Notes under the pieces: generated by a model | What the model saw: only the letters and a program-made list of their open reading frames with translations | Told to the model about the DNA's origin: nothing | Database searches by the model: none | Shown here: one piece after another, positions 18,781-29,149 of the stretch | Layout of the letters: every line of letters begins with the position of its first letter | Position numbering within the stretch: the first letter of the stretch is position 1 | Translations under genes and position numbers: made by a program | Assembly (NCBI GenBank): GCA_945878885.1 | Contig: CAMCUP010000006.1 | Location: 1-64,000, forward strand | DNA: 64,000 nt | DNA from: Polynucleobacter meluiroseus | GTDB taxonomy: Bacteria; Pseudomonadota; Gammaproteobacteria; Burkholderiales; Burkholderiaceae | Reading direction: 5' to 3'

Positions 18781-19260
18781 ATGATCACTTTCCCAAATCC
18801 GCTATACCGCTATTTAATCATTGCTAGTACCGTCCTGATTCTTGATCAAATCACAAAGGTTTTGGCGCAAATTTACTTACCTATTGCCAGTCCAATTGCC
18901 ATCAATACCTACCTCAATTGGTTTTTAATTTATAACCCTGGTGCGGCTTTTTCTTTTCTTTCTCAAGCTGGCGGATGGCAACGCTGGTTTTTTTCGATTT
19001 TAGGTATTGTTGCGTCAATCGTCATTTTATGGTTTTTGCGACGTAATACTGCCGATAAAAAATTGTCGTGGGCCCTCAGTTTAATTTTAGGTGGTGCAAT
19101 TGGTAATGTGCTCGATCGGTTTTTTTACGGCGCTGTAGTTGATTTCATTGATGTCCATTATGAAACTTGGCATTGGCCGGCATTTAACTTAGCCGATAGT
19201 GCAATTTCAGTGGGAGCAGTACTAATTGTGTGGAGTGAGCTCACTAGGAATAAAATCTGA
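18781..19260 (+). CDS. lspA: Lipoprotein signal peptidase (signal peptidase II)
   Basis: Inner-membrane aspartyl protease that removes signal peptides from diacylglyceryl-modified prolipoproteins. 159 aa with four membrane segments. The family boxes NPGAAFSFL (52-60), NVLDRF with catalytic Asp112, VVDFIDVH, and NLADSAI with catalytic Asp139 are all present at nearly the E. coli positions. It follows ileS closely. Lipoproteins such as the predicted LivK in this window would be substrates. Confidence 0.96.
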   Translation: MITFPNPLYRYLIIASTVLILDQITKVLAQIYLPIASPIAINTYLNWFLIYNPGAAFSFLSQAGGWQRWFFSILGIVASIVILWFLRRNTADKKLSWALSLILGGAIGNVLDRFFYGAVVDFIDVHYETWHWPAFNLADSAISVGAVLIVWSELTRNKI

Positions 19261-19266
19261 TCTCTT

Positions 19267-20514
19267 ATGCCGTCACTTACTGATAAAAAAATCGTCCTTG
19301 GCATTTCGGGGGGTATTGCTGCCTATAAGTCAGCTGAATTAGCGCGCCTTTTAATGCAAGAGGGTGCAACCGTACAGGTCGTCATGAGTAATGCTGCCCA
19401 TCAATTTATTACCCCAGTAACGATGCAAGCGCTAACCGGACTACCCGTTTTTTCAAGCCAGTGGGATCCTCGGGTTGAAAACAATATGGCCCATATCGAA
19501 CTTTCTCGTTCAGCTGATGCAATTCTGATTGCGCCTACTACTGCCGATTTGATGGCCAAGCTTTCGCTTGGTCTCGCTGATGATTTAATTACCACCTTAT
19601 GTTTAGCGCGCACCTGTCCTTTATTGTTGGTTCCAGCAATGAATTTACAAATGTGGCAGCACCCAGCTACTCAAAGAAGTGCGCAGCGCTTAGTAAAAGA
19701 TGGTATTACTTTACTTGGTCCAGCCACTGGAATTCAAGCCTGTGGCGAAACCGGTCTGGGTCGTATGCTTGAACCTGCGGAAATAGTCGAGCATCTGTGC
19801 GCCTTTTTTCAGCCCAAATTATTGCAAGGTAAGCGAGTTCTCATTACTGCTGGACCGACTTTCGAAGCTATTGATCCAGTGCGGGGCATGACTAATCGTA
19901 GCTCGGGGAAAATGGGCTTTGCTATCGCTCAAGCCGCACTAGAAGCTGGTGCGCAAGTGCATCTCATTGCTGGCCCATGCTCGCTTGCAACACCACTACA
20001 AAGTGGTGGACAAATTTATCGTACTGATGTTACTTCTGGCCAAGAAATGCATGCCGCTGTTATGCACTCGCTTGATTGCGACCTATTCTTTTCAGTAGCA
20101 GCAGTAGCCGACTGGACTATTCCCAATCCTGCCAAAGAAAAAATCAAGCGCTCGAGTGGTGCCAATGCAGCCAAACAGTCTGCAGCGCCACTGCTTCAGT
20201 TTGCTGCTAATCCCGATATTTTACAAAGTGTTGCTAATATTGCCAATGCTAATAAAACAAGTCGGCAAAAAAAACTGCGCCCCTATTGCGTCGGCTTTGC
20301 TGCAGAAACAACTAAGCTAGAAGAACAGGCAAGTGAAAAACGCCGGCGCAAAGGAATTCCACTTATCGTTGGTAATCTTGGCCCTGCAACTTTTGGTAGC
20401 GATTTGAATCAGCTGATCATTATTGATGAGCGTGGTATTCAACGTTTACCACGCTCACCTAAACTTGAGTTAGCTCGCTTATTGATTAAAGCCGTTGCTG
20501 CAAAATTGGTATAA
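19267..20514 (+). CDS. coaBC: Phosphopantothenoylcysteine decarboxylase / phosphopantothenate--cysteine ligase
   Basis: Bifunctional coenzyme A enzyme of 415 aa. The N-terminal flavoprotein CoaC domain has [10 protein letters not shown], catalytic His76, the PAMN motif with Asn126 and the reactive Cys159 in [12 protein letters not shown]. The C-terminal CoaB domain has [28 protein letters not shown] and KEKIKR. It starts at ATG 19267, 6 bp after lspA, and dut follows 19 bp downstream. The coaBC-dut pair is widely conserved. Confidence 0.96.
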   Translation: MPSLTDKKIVLGISGGIAAYKSAELARLLMQEGATVQVVMSNAAHQFITPVTMQALTGLPVFSSQWDPRVENNMAHIELSRSADAILIAPTTADLMAKLSLGLADDLITTLCLARTCPLLLVPAMNLQMWQHPATQRSAQRLVKDGITLLGPATGIQACGETGLGRMLEPAEIVEHLCAFFQPKLLQGKRVLITAGPTFEAIDPVRGMTNRSSGKMGFAIAQAALEAGAQVHLIAGPCSLATPLQSGGQIYRTDVTSGQEMHAAVMHSLDCDLFFSVAAVADWTIPNPAKEKIKRSSGANAAKQSAAPLLQFAANPDILQSVANIANANKTSRQKKLRPYCVGFAAETTKLEEQASEKRRRKGIPLIVGNLGPATFGSDLNQLIIIDERGIQRLPRSPKLELARLLIKAVAAKLV

Positions 20515-20533
20515 ACGGCTATAGGAAAATATT

Positions 20534-20983
20534 ATGCAAACCTTGCAAGTCAAAATTCTCGATGAACGCATGCGTAGCCAAATGCCAAGTTATGGCACTC
20601 CTGGGAGCGCTGGACTTGACTTGCGGGCCTGCATCGATGCGCCGCTTGATATTGCGGCTGGTCAAACAGTATTAGTACCTACCGGGCTGGCTATTTTTAT
20701 TGAAGATCCGCGCTATGCTGCCCTTATCTTGCCTCGCTCGGGCCTAGGTCATAAACATGGCATTGTGCTGGGGAATTTAGTCGGCTTAATCGATTCTGAT
20801 TACCAAGGCCAATTGATGGTGAGTACCTGGAATCGCAGCCATACTGCCTTTAAGCTAGAGCCGATGGAACGTTTAGCGCAGCTGGTAGTTGTTCCCGTGC
20901 TGCAGGTAACGATTACCATTGTTGACGAGTTTATTGAAAGCACTCGTGGTAGCGGTGGCTTTGGGAGCACTGGGCGGGCTTAA
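20534..20983 (+). CDS. dut: dUTP diphosphatase
   Basis: Trimeric all-beta dUTPase of 149 aa. It hydrolyses dUTP to dUMP, keeping uracil out of DNA and feeding thymidylate synthesis. All five motifs are visible, including [36 protein letters not shown] and the flexible C-terminal [10 protein letters not shown] loop that closes the active site. It is the last gene of the ribF-ileS-lspA-coaBC-dut run and converges on clpA with 10 bp between stops; no terminator hairpin is evident in that gap. Confidence 0.97.
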   Translation: MQTLQVKILDERMRSQMPSYGTPGSAGLDLRACIDAPLDIAAGQTVLVPTGLAIFIEDPRYAALILPRSGLGHKHGIVLGNLVGLIDSDYQGQLMVSTWNRSHTAFKLEPMERLAQLVVVPVLQVTITIVDEFIESTRGSGGFGSTGRA

Positions 20984-20993
20984 AGCCCTCTAC

Positions 20994-23303
20994 TTAAGTT
21001 TCTGCAACGGGTTCAGCGTTCGATTTACCAGTTTTGTTGGAGCTCGGGTTAGCAACTTGAATCGTTAACTGCACCTTGCCCTCAGCGTCAATATCAACTG
21101 CTACTTGACCGCCTTGCGCTAAGCGCCCAAACAATAATTCATCAGCTAAAGCTTTGCGTACCGTATCTTGAATAATGCGTTGCATAGGACGCGCGCCCAT
21201 TAAGGGATCAAATCCATGTTTCGCTAAATGAGCCCGCAAAGCATCGCTAAAGGTTGCATCGACTTTCTTCTCGTGCAATTGTTCTTCTAACTGCATTAAG
21301 AATTTATCAACCACCCGCATGATGATGGTTTCGTCTAAAGCTTTAAATGAAACAATCGCATCTAAGCGGTTGCGAAACTCTGGGGTAAAAAATTTCTTAA
21401 TGTCGGCCATTTCATCGCCCGACTCACGCGCATTAGTAAAGCCAATGGTCGATTTCTGCATCGCTTCAGCACCCGCATTGGTCGTCATGATAATGATGAC
21501 ATTGCGGAAATCGGCCTTACGCCCATTGTTATCCGTTAAGGTGCCATGATCCATTACCTGCAATAGGATATTAAAAATATCGGGATGCGCCTTTTCAACT
21601 TCATCGAGCAATAAAACGCAGTGGGGTTTCTTGCTTACGGCCTCGGTTAACAGACCACCCTGATCAAAGCCTACATAACCAGGAGGGGCGCCAATTAAAC
21701 GACTCACTGCATGACGCTCCATGTATTCAGACATATCAAAACGTAGCAGCTCAATACCCATAATGTAGGCGAGCTGTTTGGCTACTTCAGTTTTACCAAC
21801 CCCCGTAGGTCCAGAAAATAAGAATGAGCCAATCGGCCGGTCGACTTTACCTAGACCAGCGCGCGTCATTTTGATGGCACTTGCCAAAGCTTCGATAGCT
21901 GGGTCTTGGCCAAAAACGACACTTTTGATATCGCGATCAAGCGTTTGTAATTTACTGCGATCATCCACAGTAACCGACTGGGCAGGTATGCGAGCGATCT
22001 TCGCGACGATTTCTTCAATCTCGGGGCGACCAATGGTTTTTTTCTGTTTAGATTTAGGCAAAATGCGCTGGGCTGCTCCCGCCTCATCGATCACATCAAT
22101 CGCCTTGTCAGGTAAATGCCGATCGTTAATATACCGCGAAGAAAGTTCCGCAGCTGCCACCAAAGCTGCCGAAGCATATTTAACGCCATGGTGCTCTTCA
22201 AAACGCGACTTTAGGCCACGCAAAATTTGCACTGTTTGGTCTACCGATGGCTCTACGACATCAATTTTTTGAAAACGTCGTGAGAGCGCCGCATCTTTTT
22301 CAAAAATGCCGCGGTACTCAGTAAATGTGGTGGCGCCAATACACTTCAGTTGACCATTCGATAGCGCTGGCTTGAGTAAATTGCTAGCGTCAAGCGTACC
22401 CCCCGAAGCTGCTCCAGCACCAATTAGTGTATGAATCTCATCAATAAAGAGAATGCCGTGAGGGTTATCTTTTAGCGCCTTTAAAACGCCCTTCAATCTT
22501 TGCTCAAAGTCACCGCGGTATTTAGTGCCGGCTAGTAAGGCGCCCATGTCTAAAGAATAAACAGTCGAATTTGCCAAAATATCAGGCACTTCATTACGGG
22601 TAATTCTCCAGGCCAAGCCCTCAGCAATTGCTGTTTTACCTACGCCAGCCTCACCTACCAATAAAGGATTGTTTTTACGGCGCCGACAAAGTACTTGGAT
22701 AACGCGTTCTACCTCGCTATCACGGCCGATTAAAGGATCAATTTTGCCTTGACGCGCTAAGGCATTTAAATTTTGGGTAAATTGATCTAATGGACTTTCT
22801 TTACCGCTTGCCGCTGCTTCTTCGTTTTCTTGGGTTGGGTCTGCGGCTTTAACTGGCTCAGCTTGATCCTTACGAATACCATGGCTAATAAAGTTCACCA
22901 CGTCTAAACGGGTAACGCCTTGCTGTTGCAAGAAGTAAACGCCGTGTGAATCTTTTTCGCCAAAAATAGCAACTAATACATTCGCACCAGTCACTTCTTT
23001 TTTACCATTTGAAGTGGATTGAACGTGCATGATGGCGCGCTGAATCACCCGCTGAAAACCTAAGGTAGGTTGGGTGTCGACTTCTTCAGTACCTGGAACC
23101 ACTGGCGTATTGTCGTTAATGAAATTTTTTAATTGGGCGCGTAACTCAGCAATATTGACCGAGCAAGCCTTCAATACCTCAACCGCAGTGGCATTATCGA
23201 GTAACGCCGAAAGAAGATGTTCAACAGTAATAAACTCATGCCGCGCTGCGCGCGAATCAACAAAAGCCATATGCAAACTAACTTCTAATTCCTGGGCAAT
23301 CAT
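20994..23303 (-). CDS. clpA: ATP-dependent Clp protease ATP-binding subunit ClpA
   Basis: HSP100 unfoldase of 769 aa that feeds ClpP, working with the adaptor ClpS. N-terminal Clp_N repeats span about 1-140. AAA+ module 1 has Walker A GEAGVGKT at 217-224, and AAA+ module 2 has GPTGVGKT and [12 protein letters not shown]. There is no long ClpB-type coiled coil between the modules, which separates it from ClpB. A charged linker (about 145-170) follows the N-domain. ATG 23303 (MIAQELEV) is preferred because it gives the family N-terminus and an ATGA overlap with clpS; the in-frame start at 23321 would lie inside clpS. Confidence 0.96.
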   Translation of the reverse strand: MIAQELEVSLHMAFVDSRAARHEFITVEHLLSALLDNATAVEVLKACSVNIAELRAQLKNFINDNTPVVPGTEEVDTQPTLGFQRVIQRAIMHVQSTSNGKKEVTGANVLVAIFGEKDSHGVYFLQQQGVTRLDVVNFISHGIRKDQAEPVKAADPTQENEEAAASGKESPLDQFTQNLNALARQGKIDPLIGRDSEVERVIQVLCRRRKNNPLLVGEAGVGKTAIAEGLAWRITRNEVPDILANSTVYSLDMGALLAGTKYRGDFEQRLKGVLKALKDNPHGILFIDEIHTLIGAGAASGGTLDASNLLKPALSNGQLKCIGATTFTEYRGIFEKDAALSRRFQKIDVVEPSVDQTVQILRGLKSRFEEHHGVKYASAALVAAAELSSRYINDRHLPDKAIDVIDEAGAAQRILPKSKQKKTIGRPEIEEIVAKIARIPAQSVTVDDRSKLQTLDRDIKSVVFGQDPAIEALASAIKMTRAGLGKVDRPIGSFLFSGPTGVGKTEVAKQLAYIMGIELLRFDMSEYMERHAVSRLIGAPPGYVGFDQGGLLTEAVSKKPHCVLLLDEVEKAHPDIFNILLQVMDHGTLTDNNGRKADFRNVIIIMTTNAGAEAMQKSTIGFTNARESGDEMADIKKFFTPEFRNRLDAIVSFKALDETIIMRVVDKFLMQLEEQLHEKKVDATFSDALRAHLAKHGFDPLMGARPMQRIIQDTVRKALADELLFGRLAQGGQVAVDIDAEGKVQLTIQVANPSSNKTGKSNAEPVAET

Positions 23304-23647
23304 GCTTCCTCCATAGTGCACTGCAAAGGGTGCCCCGCTTCGCGGGAGCTCTCGGTAACTTGATGAACTTTAGTGGCTGCAACATCGCGAGTAAAAACAC
23401 CGCAAACGCCCTTCCCCACTAAATGAACTTGTAACATGATGCGAGTTGCAGTTTCATGATCCTTATTAAAATACTCTTGAATCACCATTACAACAAATTC
23501 CATTGGAGTGTAATCGTCATTTAAAAGTAATACTTTATACAACGTGGGCAACTTCACTTTCTCGGCCTGTTTCTCCAAAAGCGCGGTATCGCCGTTGCCA
23601 GGTACGAGTGGGTTTAAGGGTGGGGAAGTTTTAATTAATCGGCTCAT
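23300..23647 (-). CDS. clpS: ATP-dependent Clp protease adaptor ClpS
   Basis: N-end-rule adaptor of 115 aa that delivers substrates to ClpA. The core has [17 protein letters not shown], where the substrate-pocket Asp-Asp is found, a [21 protein letters not shown] stretch containing the conserved His, and [19 protein letters not shown] 23647 (MSRLIK) was preferred to two upstream in-frame starts because of family length. It overlaps clpA by 4 bp. No ClpP gene is in this window. Confidence 0.95.
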   Translation of the reverse strand: MSRLIKTSPPLNPLVPGNGDTALLEKQAEKVKLPTLYKVLLLNDDYTPMEFVVMVIQEYFNKDHETATRIMLQVHLVGKGVCGVFTRDVAATKVHQVTESSREAGHPLQCTMEEA

Positions 23648-23729
23648 ATGAATCATTCTAAACACTCAGGCTCAGTCTGTAATTTACTGCTTTATTTGTT
23701 GCAAAAACCCATCACTAAGGACCTCTATA

Positions 23730-23742
23730 CCCCATATTGGGG
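23730..23742. repeat. Short palindrome upstream of clpS and cspA
   Basis: Inverted repeat with 5-bp arms CCCCA and TGGGG around TAT, in the 290-bp divergent region between clpS and cspA. It could be an operator, but nothing else supports that. Confidence 0.25.
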
Positions 23743-23796
23743 CATTTCTGCCAGATTAAAGGGGGTAATTACCTAGGCCCAAGTCGATTTAACTCC

Positions 23797-23825
23797 TTGA
23801 CACGCCACTAAAAAGGGCAAACAAT
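23797..23825 (+). promoter_or_regulatory. Sigma-70 type promoter of cspA
   Basis: A perfect -35 TTGACA at 23797-23802, a 17-bp spacer and a -10-like AACAAT at 23820-23825 (four of six). The expected start near 23832 gives an untranslated leader of about 105 nt before the cspA ATG. Confidence 0.6.
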
Positions 23826-23831
23826 CGGGGG

Positions 23832-23937
23832 TAGTGCTTCTTATTGAGGTTCTATTAGGCGTGTTTTGGAGCGAAACTGATTAAAAAGTATTCCCCCCAT
23901 TTTCACGGGTGTTTCAAGTTTAAGTAATGGAGTTCGC
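23832..23937 (+). other. Long 5' leader of cspA mRNA
   Basis: About 105 nt between the predicted start and the cspA ATG. It contains short A/T and C-runs and ends with GGAG (23929-23932) 5 bases before ATG. Long structured leaders that change fold with temperature are known for E. coli cspA; whether this one does is inference. Confidence 0.4.
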
Positions 23938-24141
23938 ATGGCGACCGGAGTTGTTAAGTGGTTTAATGATGCAAAAGGTTTCGGGTTTATTAAACCCGAT
24001 GATGGTGAAGAAGAGCTGTTCGCGCATTTCAGCGCGATTACTATGGGCGGTTTCAAAACCCTCAAAGAAGGCCAAAAGGTAACGTTTGATATTACCCAAG
24101 GACCTAAAGGCAAGCAAGCGACAAATATTCAAGGCGCTTGA
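23938..24141 (+). CDS. cspA: Cold shock protein (CspA family)
   Basis: 67-aa single-stranded nucleic acid-binding protein made of one cold-shock domain. RNP1 is KGFGFI (residues 13-18) and RNP2 is LFAHF (27-31), preceded by [11 protein letters not shown]. It acts as an RNA chaperone or, in some paralogs, a constitutive growth-phase protein; which role applies here is unknown. It is monocistronic, with its own promoter, long leader and strong terminator. Confidence 0.95.
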   Translation: MATGVVKWFNDAKGFGFIKPDDGEEELFAHFSAITMGGFKTLKEGQKVTFDITQGPKGKQATNIQGA

Positions 24142-24162
24142 TAAAAACTTCCTAATGAAATT

Positions 24163-24193
24163 AAAAACCCAGGGCGTGCCCTGGGTTTTTTTT
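24163..24193 (+). terminator. Intrinsic terminator of cspA
   Basis: Arms AAAAACCCAGGGC at 24163-24175 and GCCCTGGGTTTTT from 24178, followed by a T-run to 24193. Because A-runs lie on the other side, it can also act on the convergent icd transcript, which ends at 24223. Confidence 0.85.
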
Positions 24194-24222
24194 AACTTCT
24201 TTTTAATTTTTTTAAGTTCTTT

Positions 24223-25473
24223 TTACATGTTTTCGATCATCGCCTCACCAAAGCCAGAACAAGAAACTTGGGTGGCGCCCTCTAACACACGAGCAAAATC
24301 ATAAGTCACTTTTTTCGAAAGAATGGCTTTTTCCATTGACGAGATAATCAGATCGGCTGCTTCGGTCCAACCCATATGGCGCAACATCATTTCAGCGGAG
24401 AGGATTTCCGAGCCGGGGTTGACATAATCTTTACCAGCGTATTTTGGTGCAGTGCCATGGGTTGCCTCAAACATTGCAATGCTATCAGACATATTAGCGC
24501 CAGGCGCAATTCCAATACCACCTACCTGCGCTGCTAAGGCATCGGAAACATAATCGCCGTTCAAATTTAAAGTGGCAATTACGCTGTACTCGTTTGGACG
24601 CAACAAAATTTGCTGCAAGAAAGCGTCAGCAATCACATCTTTAATAATGATGTCCTTACCAGTCTTGGGATTTTTTAGCTTGCACCACGGGCCGCCATCA
24701 ATCAGTTGCGCGCCAAATTCATTTTGCGCCAAGCCATAACTCCAGTCACGAAAACCACCTTCGGTAAATTTCATGATGTTACCTTTATGTACGATAGTCA
24801 CTGAAGGCTTGTCGTTGTCAATTGCATACTGAATTGCTTTACGTACTAAACGCTCGGTACCCTCCTTCGATACTGGCTTAATACCAATGCTCGAAGTATT
24901 GGGAAAGCGAATTTTCTTAACGCCCATTTCTTTAATCAGAAAATCAACCATTTTTTTGGCTTCTGGCGTCCCAGCTTCCCATTCAATGCCAGCATAAATA
25001 TCTTCTGAATTTTCGCGAAAAATGACCATATCGGTTTTTTCAGGTTCACGAAGTGGTGAGGGCACTCCCTTGAAATAACGCACTGGACGCAAACATAAAT
25101 ACAAATCTAAGGCTTGACGCAAGGCCACGTTTAAGGAGCGAATGCCGCCACCCACTGGCGTGTGCAAAGGACCTTTAATCGAAACCACATATTCTTTAAC
25201 AGCTTCTAGGGTTTCTTCTGGCATCCATACATCAGGGCCATATACCTGAGTTGCCTTAGAGCCCGCATAAACTTCCATCCAAGCAATTTTGCGTTTACCA
25301 CCGTAAGCTTTGGCTACTGCAGCATCAACTACCTTGATCATTACAGGCGTAATATCAGCGCCAATCCCGTCGCCTTCAATTACTGGAATAATTGGATGAT
25401 CGGGTACGTTAATTGAGAAATCTTGATTAACAGTGATTTTTTCGCCAACAGGCACTTTAATATGCTTATACAT
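24223..25473 (-). CDS. icd: NADP-dependent isocitrate dehydrogenase
   Basis: TCA-cycle enzyme of 416 aa that oxidises isocitrate to 2-oxoglutarate. It belongs to the E. coli type. [10 protein letters not shown] lies at 31-40, and the substrate loop [13 protein letters not shown] places Ser at position 113, the same number as the serine phosphorylated by AceK in E. coli. [27 protein letters not shown] and the C-terminal [14 protein letters not shown] follow. It starts at ATG 25473. Regulation by phosphorylation is possible, but no aceK is in this window. Confidence 0.96.
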   Translation of the reverse strand: MYKHIKVPVGEKITVNQDFSINVPDHPIIPVIEGDGIGADITPVMIKVVDAAVAKAYGGKRKIAWMEVYAGSKATQVYGPDVWMPEETLEAVKEYVVSIKGPLHTPVGGGIRSLNVALRQALDLYLCLRPVRYFKGVPSPLREPEKTDMVIFRENSEDIYAGIEWEAGTPEAKKMVDFLIKEMGVKKIRFPNTSSIGIKPVSKEGTERLVRKAIQYAIDNDKPSVTIVHKGNIMKFTEGGFRDWSYGLAQNEFGAQLIDGGPWCKLKNPKTGKDIIIKDVIADAFLQQILLRPNEYSVIATLNLNGDYVSDALAAQVGGIGIAPGANMSDSIAMFEATHGTAPKYAGKDYVNPGSEILSAEMMLRHMGWTEAADLIISSMEKAILSKKVTYDFARVLEGATQVSCSGFGEAMIENM

Positions 25474-25560
25474 TCACACTTCTCCAGAGGGATATTGAGT
25501 TATAACTTTTACTATTTTCGCATGAGCAGGCAAACTAGCCCATAAAATTGAGACTGGATA

Positions 25561-26064
25561 ATGAGAAATAATATGTTTAAAACCATCTACTCTGAGCGGC
25601 TGGCTTGTTGGGGCCTCATAAAGCCCCGCCTACTTGGGTTTATAGGTCTACTAGGGCTGGCTACGCTAGCTTTAGCCCAAAATAGCGGCCCTAACCCTGG
25701 CTTGCAAGTAATTGAACTTAAAGCTGGCATCTACCGCATTCAAGCTGAAGTCGCTGCAACCGCTCCAGCTAGGCAGACTGGTTTAATGTACCGCACCTTG
25801 ATGGCACAAAATGCTGGGATGCTATTTATTTTCGAACAAAAGGGGCAGCATTGCTTTTGGATGAGTAATACCAAAATTCCGCTGGCGATTGCTTTTATTG
25901 GCGACGACGACAAAATTGTAAACATTGAAGAAATGCAAGCTGACACGACTAATAACCATTGTCCTAAAGTACCAATTCGCTATGCTTTAGAAATGAATCA
26001 AAAATGGTTTAACGAGCGCGCTTTAGGTCCTGGCACTTTGATTCAAGGTATTCCTAAAAAGTAA
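25561..26064 (+). CDS. DUF192 family exported protein
   Basis: 167-aa protein with a hydrophobic N-terminal signal segment (about 20-40, ending LALAQ) and a DUF192 domain. The conserved pieces are GLMYRTLMAQNAGMLFIFE, FWMSNTKIPLAIAFI and the IRYALEMNQKWF tail. DUF192 proteins are small secreted or periplasmic beta proteins with no firmly established function. The start is ATG 25561; ATG 25573 four codons on is also possible. Divergent from icd, convergent with ppnP. Confidence 0.85.
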   Translation: MRNNMFKTIYSERLACWGLIKPRLLGFIGLLGLATLALAQNSGPNPGLQVIELKAGIYRIQAEVAATAPARQTGLMYRTLMAQNAGMLFIFEQKGQHCFWMSNTKIPLAIAFIGDDDKIVNIEEMQADTTNNHCPKVPIRYALEMNQKWFNERALGPGTLIQGIPKK

Positions 26065-26112
26065 GTGGCGCAGAAATCTTCGTAATTACCGTCCGTCTAA
26101 GCTACTTTTCAC

Positions 26113-26418
26113 TTAGCCAAAATGACAAACATAGTGCATTGGTGCTGTAGTGCGGATCACGAAATTGCTACCCGCTTCAACTGTCCAACTTTCACCAGCC
26201 GCAAATACTTGTTCGGGTGCGCCATCAATACTGACAAAAGCGCAACCATCGACTACCTCCATGACTTCTTTGGTAGTTAGGTCGAAATGCAGGGTACTAG
26301 GCAAAATAACACCTACCGATTTACGTGACCCATCAGGGAAGTTCACTGTATGCGAGACACACTTACCATCATAATAAATATTGGCTTTTTTACCAACTGA
26401 AACGTGATCAAATTGCAT
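26113..26418 (-). CDS. ppnP: Pyrimidine/purine nucleoside phosphorylase
   Basis: 101-aa cupin of the DUF1255/PpnP family, which splits several nucleosides with phosphate to free base and ribose-1-phosphate. Recognised by KANIYYDGKCVSHTV, the PSTLHFDLTTKEVMEVVDG segment and the AGESWTVEAGSNF beta strand. Length is typical. The start at 26418 is 2 bp after the argG stop, so it is probably co-transcribed with argG. Confidence 0.9.
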   Translation of the reverse strand: MQFDHVSVGKKANIYYDGKCVSHTVNFPDGSRKSVGVILPSTLHFDLTTKEVMEVVDGCAFVSIDGAPEQVFAAGESWTVEAGSNFVIRTTAPMHYVCHFG

Positions 26419-26420
26419 TT

Positions 26421-27659
26421 TTAGCCTTTCGTTTTTGCCAATTTGCGCTTTGCAATTTCTGCTATGCGCATGCGCAATGCGTTGAGTTTAATAAAACCGC
26501 CGGCATCGGCTTGGTTATACGCACCACCATCGTCATCAAAAGTAGCAATGGTCTGATCGAATAAAGTATTGGCTGAATCGCGTGAGATGACTGAGACTGA
26601 ACCCTTATATAACTTTAAGCGTACCGTACCATTGACATTACGCTGGGTATAGTCAATTAAGGTTTGCAATGCAAGGCGCTCTGGTGACCACCAGTAGCCG
26701 TTATAAATGAGGCTGGCATAGCGGGGCATTAAGTCGTCTTTTAAGTGTGCCACTTCCCGATCTAGCGTAATACTTTCGATACCGCGATGGGCTTTTAGCA
26801 AAATAGTGCCGCCAGGGGTTTCATAGCAGCCTCGACTCTTCATACCGACAAAACGATTTTCGACTAAATCGAGACGGCCAATGCCGTGCATGCCACCGAT
26901 TCGATTTAACTCGGCTAAAAGCTGATGAGGTTGATAGGGCTTACCGTCAATAGCAACAGGGTCACCAGCACAAAATTCGATTTCAATCACAGCTGCTGCA
27001 TCGGGAGCCTTTTCAGGGGCAACCGTCCATCGCCACATTGATTCTTCAGCTTCAGCATTGGGATTTTCTAAGTGACGCCCCTCATAACTAATGTGTAACA
27101 AATTGGCATCCATTGAGTAAGGCGAACCGCCTTGCTTATGCTTCATTTCAATTGGAATGCCATACTTCTCGGCGTAAGCCATTAATTTTTCACGTGATAA
27201 TAAATCCCACTCACGCCATGGCGCAATCACTTTAATGCCAGGTTCAAGAGCGTAGTAACCCAATTCAAAGCGTACCTGATCGTTGCCCTTGCCTGTGGCG
27301 CCATGCGCAACAGCATCAGCCTTTACTTGCCGAGCAATCTCAATTTGACGCTTAGCAATAAGAGGCCTAGCAATCGAAGTGCCCAACAAATACTCACCTT
27401 CGTAAATCGTATTGGCACGAAACATTGGGAAGACAAAATCGCGTACAAATTCTTCACGTAAGTCATCAATAAAAATATTTTCTGGTTGAATGCCAAACTG
27501 TAAGGCTTTGGTACGCGCTGGCTCAAGCTCTTCCCCCTGCCCTAGATCGGCGGTAAAAGTGACGATCTCACAGTGATAGGTATCTTGTAGCCACTTTAAG
27601 ATTACGCTAGTATCAAGACCGCCGGAATAAGCTAAAACAGCTTTTTTTATTTCAAACAT
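26421..27659 (-). CDS. argG: Argininosuccinate synthase
   Basis: Condenses citrulline and aspartate with ATP, the seventh step of arginine synthesis. 412 aa. The N-type ATP pyrophosphatase loop is AYSGGLDTS at 10-18. [14 protein letters not shown] and [17 protein letters not shown] are also conserved. ATG 27659 was preferred over a GTG three codons upstream since it gives the family start [14 protein letters not shown]. It lies 34 bp downstream of argF, so argF-argG-ppnP form one likely transcript. Confidence 0.96.
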   Translation of the reverse strand: MFEIKKAVLAYSGGLDTSVILKWLQDTYHCEIVTFTADLGQGEELEPARTKALQFGIQPENIFIDDLREEFVRDFVFPMFRANTIYEGEYLLGTSIARPLIAKRQIEIARQVKADAVAHGATGKGNDQVRFELGYYALEPGIKVIAPWREWDLLSREKLMAYAEKYGIPIEMKHKQGGSPYSMDANLLHISYEGRHLENPNAEAEESMWRWTVAPEKAPDAAAVIEIEFCAGDPVAIDGKPYQPHQLLAELNRIGGMHGIGRLDLVENRFVGMKSRGCYETPGGTILLKAHRGIESITLDREVAHLKDDLMPRYASLIYNGYWWSPERLALQTLIDYTQRNVNGTVRLKLYKGSVSVISRDSANTLFDQTIATFDDDGGAYNQADAGGFIKLNALRMRIAEIAKRKLAKTKG

Positions 27660-27693
27660 TATTTTCACTCATTCAAAATTAGTGTGTTCATTA

Positions 27694-28692
27694 TTAAACA
27701 GGTGCTCCGTCAGGTGAGATACGTCCACATAGTAAATACTCCATCAAAGCTTTTTGGACATGCAGGCGATTTTCAGCCTCTTCCCAAACTACGCTTTGCG
27801 GTCCATCAATGACGGCGCCACTTACTTCCTCACCCCGATGGGCTGGCAAGCAATGCATAAATAAGGCAATTGGTTTAGCTAATGTCATTAACTCTTCAGT
27901 GACCATCCAATCTTTAAAGGCCTTCATCCGCATGGTATTTTGATCTTCATACCCCATGCTAGTCCAGACATCGGTCGTCACTAAATCGGCGCCTTTTACA
28001 GCGTCTCGAGGATCAGCACAAACCATTAAATGATTTAAGGCAGCGCCACTTAAACGGGCATGATCAAGTTGATAGCCCTCAGGCGCCGAAAAACGTAACT
28101 GAAAATCTAAGCGCTCAGCTGCTTGAATCCAGGTGTAAGCCATATTGTTGGCATCACCAACCCACGCTACAGTTTTTCCCTGAATTGGTCCACGCGCCTC
28201 GACAAAGGTAAAAATATCGGTTAAGACCTGACAAGGATGAAATTCATTGGTTAAACCATTAATGACTGGCACCCGCGAGTTAGCTGCAAAACGCTCAATG
28301 ATGTCTTGACCAAAAGTGCGAATCATAATTATGTCAGTCATCCGCGAGATAACTTGCGCAGCATCTTCCACCGGCTCGCCTCTGCCCAGCTGGGTATCCC
28401 GTGTATTCAGATAAACAGCATGACCCCCAAGCTGATGAATACCCGCTTCAAATGATAAGCGGGTGCGGGTTGAGTGTTTTTCAAAAATCATGGCAAGAGT
28501 GCGATCATGCAAAGGGTGCCATGTTTCATAACGCTTAAAACGTTCTTTTAACCAAGCAGTGCGCTGTATTAAATAATCGTATTCAGCTCGCGTTAAATCG
28601 GTAAATTGGAGGTAATGCTTAATTTGGCCAGGTACCTGCGGTTTAGCCAAGGAAGCTAAACTAGCATGCCCCAAAACGGATTTACTTTGCAT
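27694..28692 (-). CDS. argF: Ornithine carbamoyltransferase
   Basis: Makes citrulline from ornithine and carbamoyl phosphate. Carbamoyl-phosphate binding motif STRTR lies in FEKHSTRTRLSFE, and the ornithine-binding HCLPAHRGEEV with its reactive Cys is near the C-terminus. The N-terminus carries about 25 extra residues before the usual KHYLQFTDL start. ATG 28692 is used; a TTG at 28701 has a better-placed AGGTGA ribosome site and may be the real start. argG follows directly. Confidence 0.95.
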   Translation of the reverse strand: MQSKSVLGHASLASLAKPQVPGQIKHYLQFTDLTRAEYDYLIQRTAWLKERFKRYETWHPLHDRTLAMIFEKHSTRTRLSFEAGIHQLGGHAVYLNTRDTQLGRGEPVEDAAQVISRMTDIIMIRTFGQDIIERFAANSRVPVINGLTNEFHPCQVLTDIFTFVEARGPIQGKTVAWVGDANNMAYTWIQAAERLDFQLRFSAPEGYQLDHARLSGAALNHLMVCADPRDAVKGADLVTTDVWTSMGYEDQNTMRMKAFKDWMVTEELMTLAKPIALFMHCLPAHRGEEVSGAVIDGPQSVVWEEAENRLHVQKALMEYLLCGRISPDGAPV

Positions 28693-28777
28693 CTTGTCCA
28701 AAATTTCACCTACTAAAATGACAATCTTAAGCTTATATTGCTCTACTTTTCTTGCGGTATCTTGACTGCTTTAACTC

Positions 28778-29080
28778 TTGATCCATAAAACACTGTTTAT
28801 CCAAGGGCTTACTACCAGCGGTAAGCCCTTTCGACCCAGCGATTGGGCTGAACGCCTTTGCGGAGTTATGGCCAGCTTTCGCCCCTTAGGCGACACTGGC
28901 GATCCGCGCTTTACTTACTCTCCATTCGTTAGACCAGTAATGATTGCTAATATTAAATTTGTTGTGGTTGATACCCGCCTTCATGATCTTGACCCAATGG
29001 CGCTCGACTTTGTTCTTAATTTTGCTAAAGACAATCACCTGCCTATTGAAGAAGCTTGTGTCTTTGAACCAAAAACATGA
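28778..29080 (+). CDS. DUF3579 domain protein
   Basis: 100-aa conserved small protein known mainly from betaproteobacteria, without established function. The conserved pieces are TTSGKPFRPSDWAERLCGVM and the PFVRPVMI segment. The start is TTG 28778; an in-frame stop lies directly upstream at 28772, so no longer form exists. No clear ribosome site is visible. It is divergent from argF and convergent with rpsT. Confidence 0.8.
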   Translation: MIHKTLFIQGLTTSGKPFRPSDWAERLCGVMASFRPLGDTGDPRFTYSPFVRPVMIANIKFVVVDTRLHDLDPMALDFVLNFAKDNHLPIEEACVFEPKT

Positions 29081-29091
29081 AGCTTAACTTT

Positions 29092-29122
29092 AAAACAAAA
29101 ACCCGCTCAAAAAGGGAGCGGG
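29092..29122 (-). terminator. Intrinsic terminator of rpsT
   Basis: Read on the minus strand, a 7-bp GC-rich stem (arms at 29116-29122 and 29102-29108) with a 7-nt loop is followed by five T and then a GTTTTA stretch. It lies 28 bp past the rpsT stop. The plus strand has no T-run here, so it serves rpsT. Confidence 0.8.
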
Positions 29123-29149
29123 CTTGAGTTGAATTTTAAAAAATTTGCA

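Noticed and set aside
21778-22272. 164-codon plus-strand open frame inside clpA
   Set aside because: Antisense to conserved AAA+ coding sequence; composition reflects the opposite strand's codons.
23740-23790. Possible sigma-32 promoter for clpS (CTTGGGC then CCCCCTTT, minus strand)
   Set aside because: The -35 half matches only four of seven positions and the spacing of 11 is short; not good enough to list.
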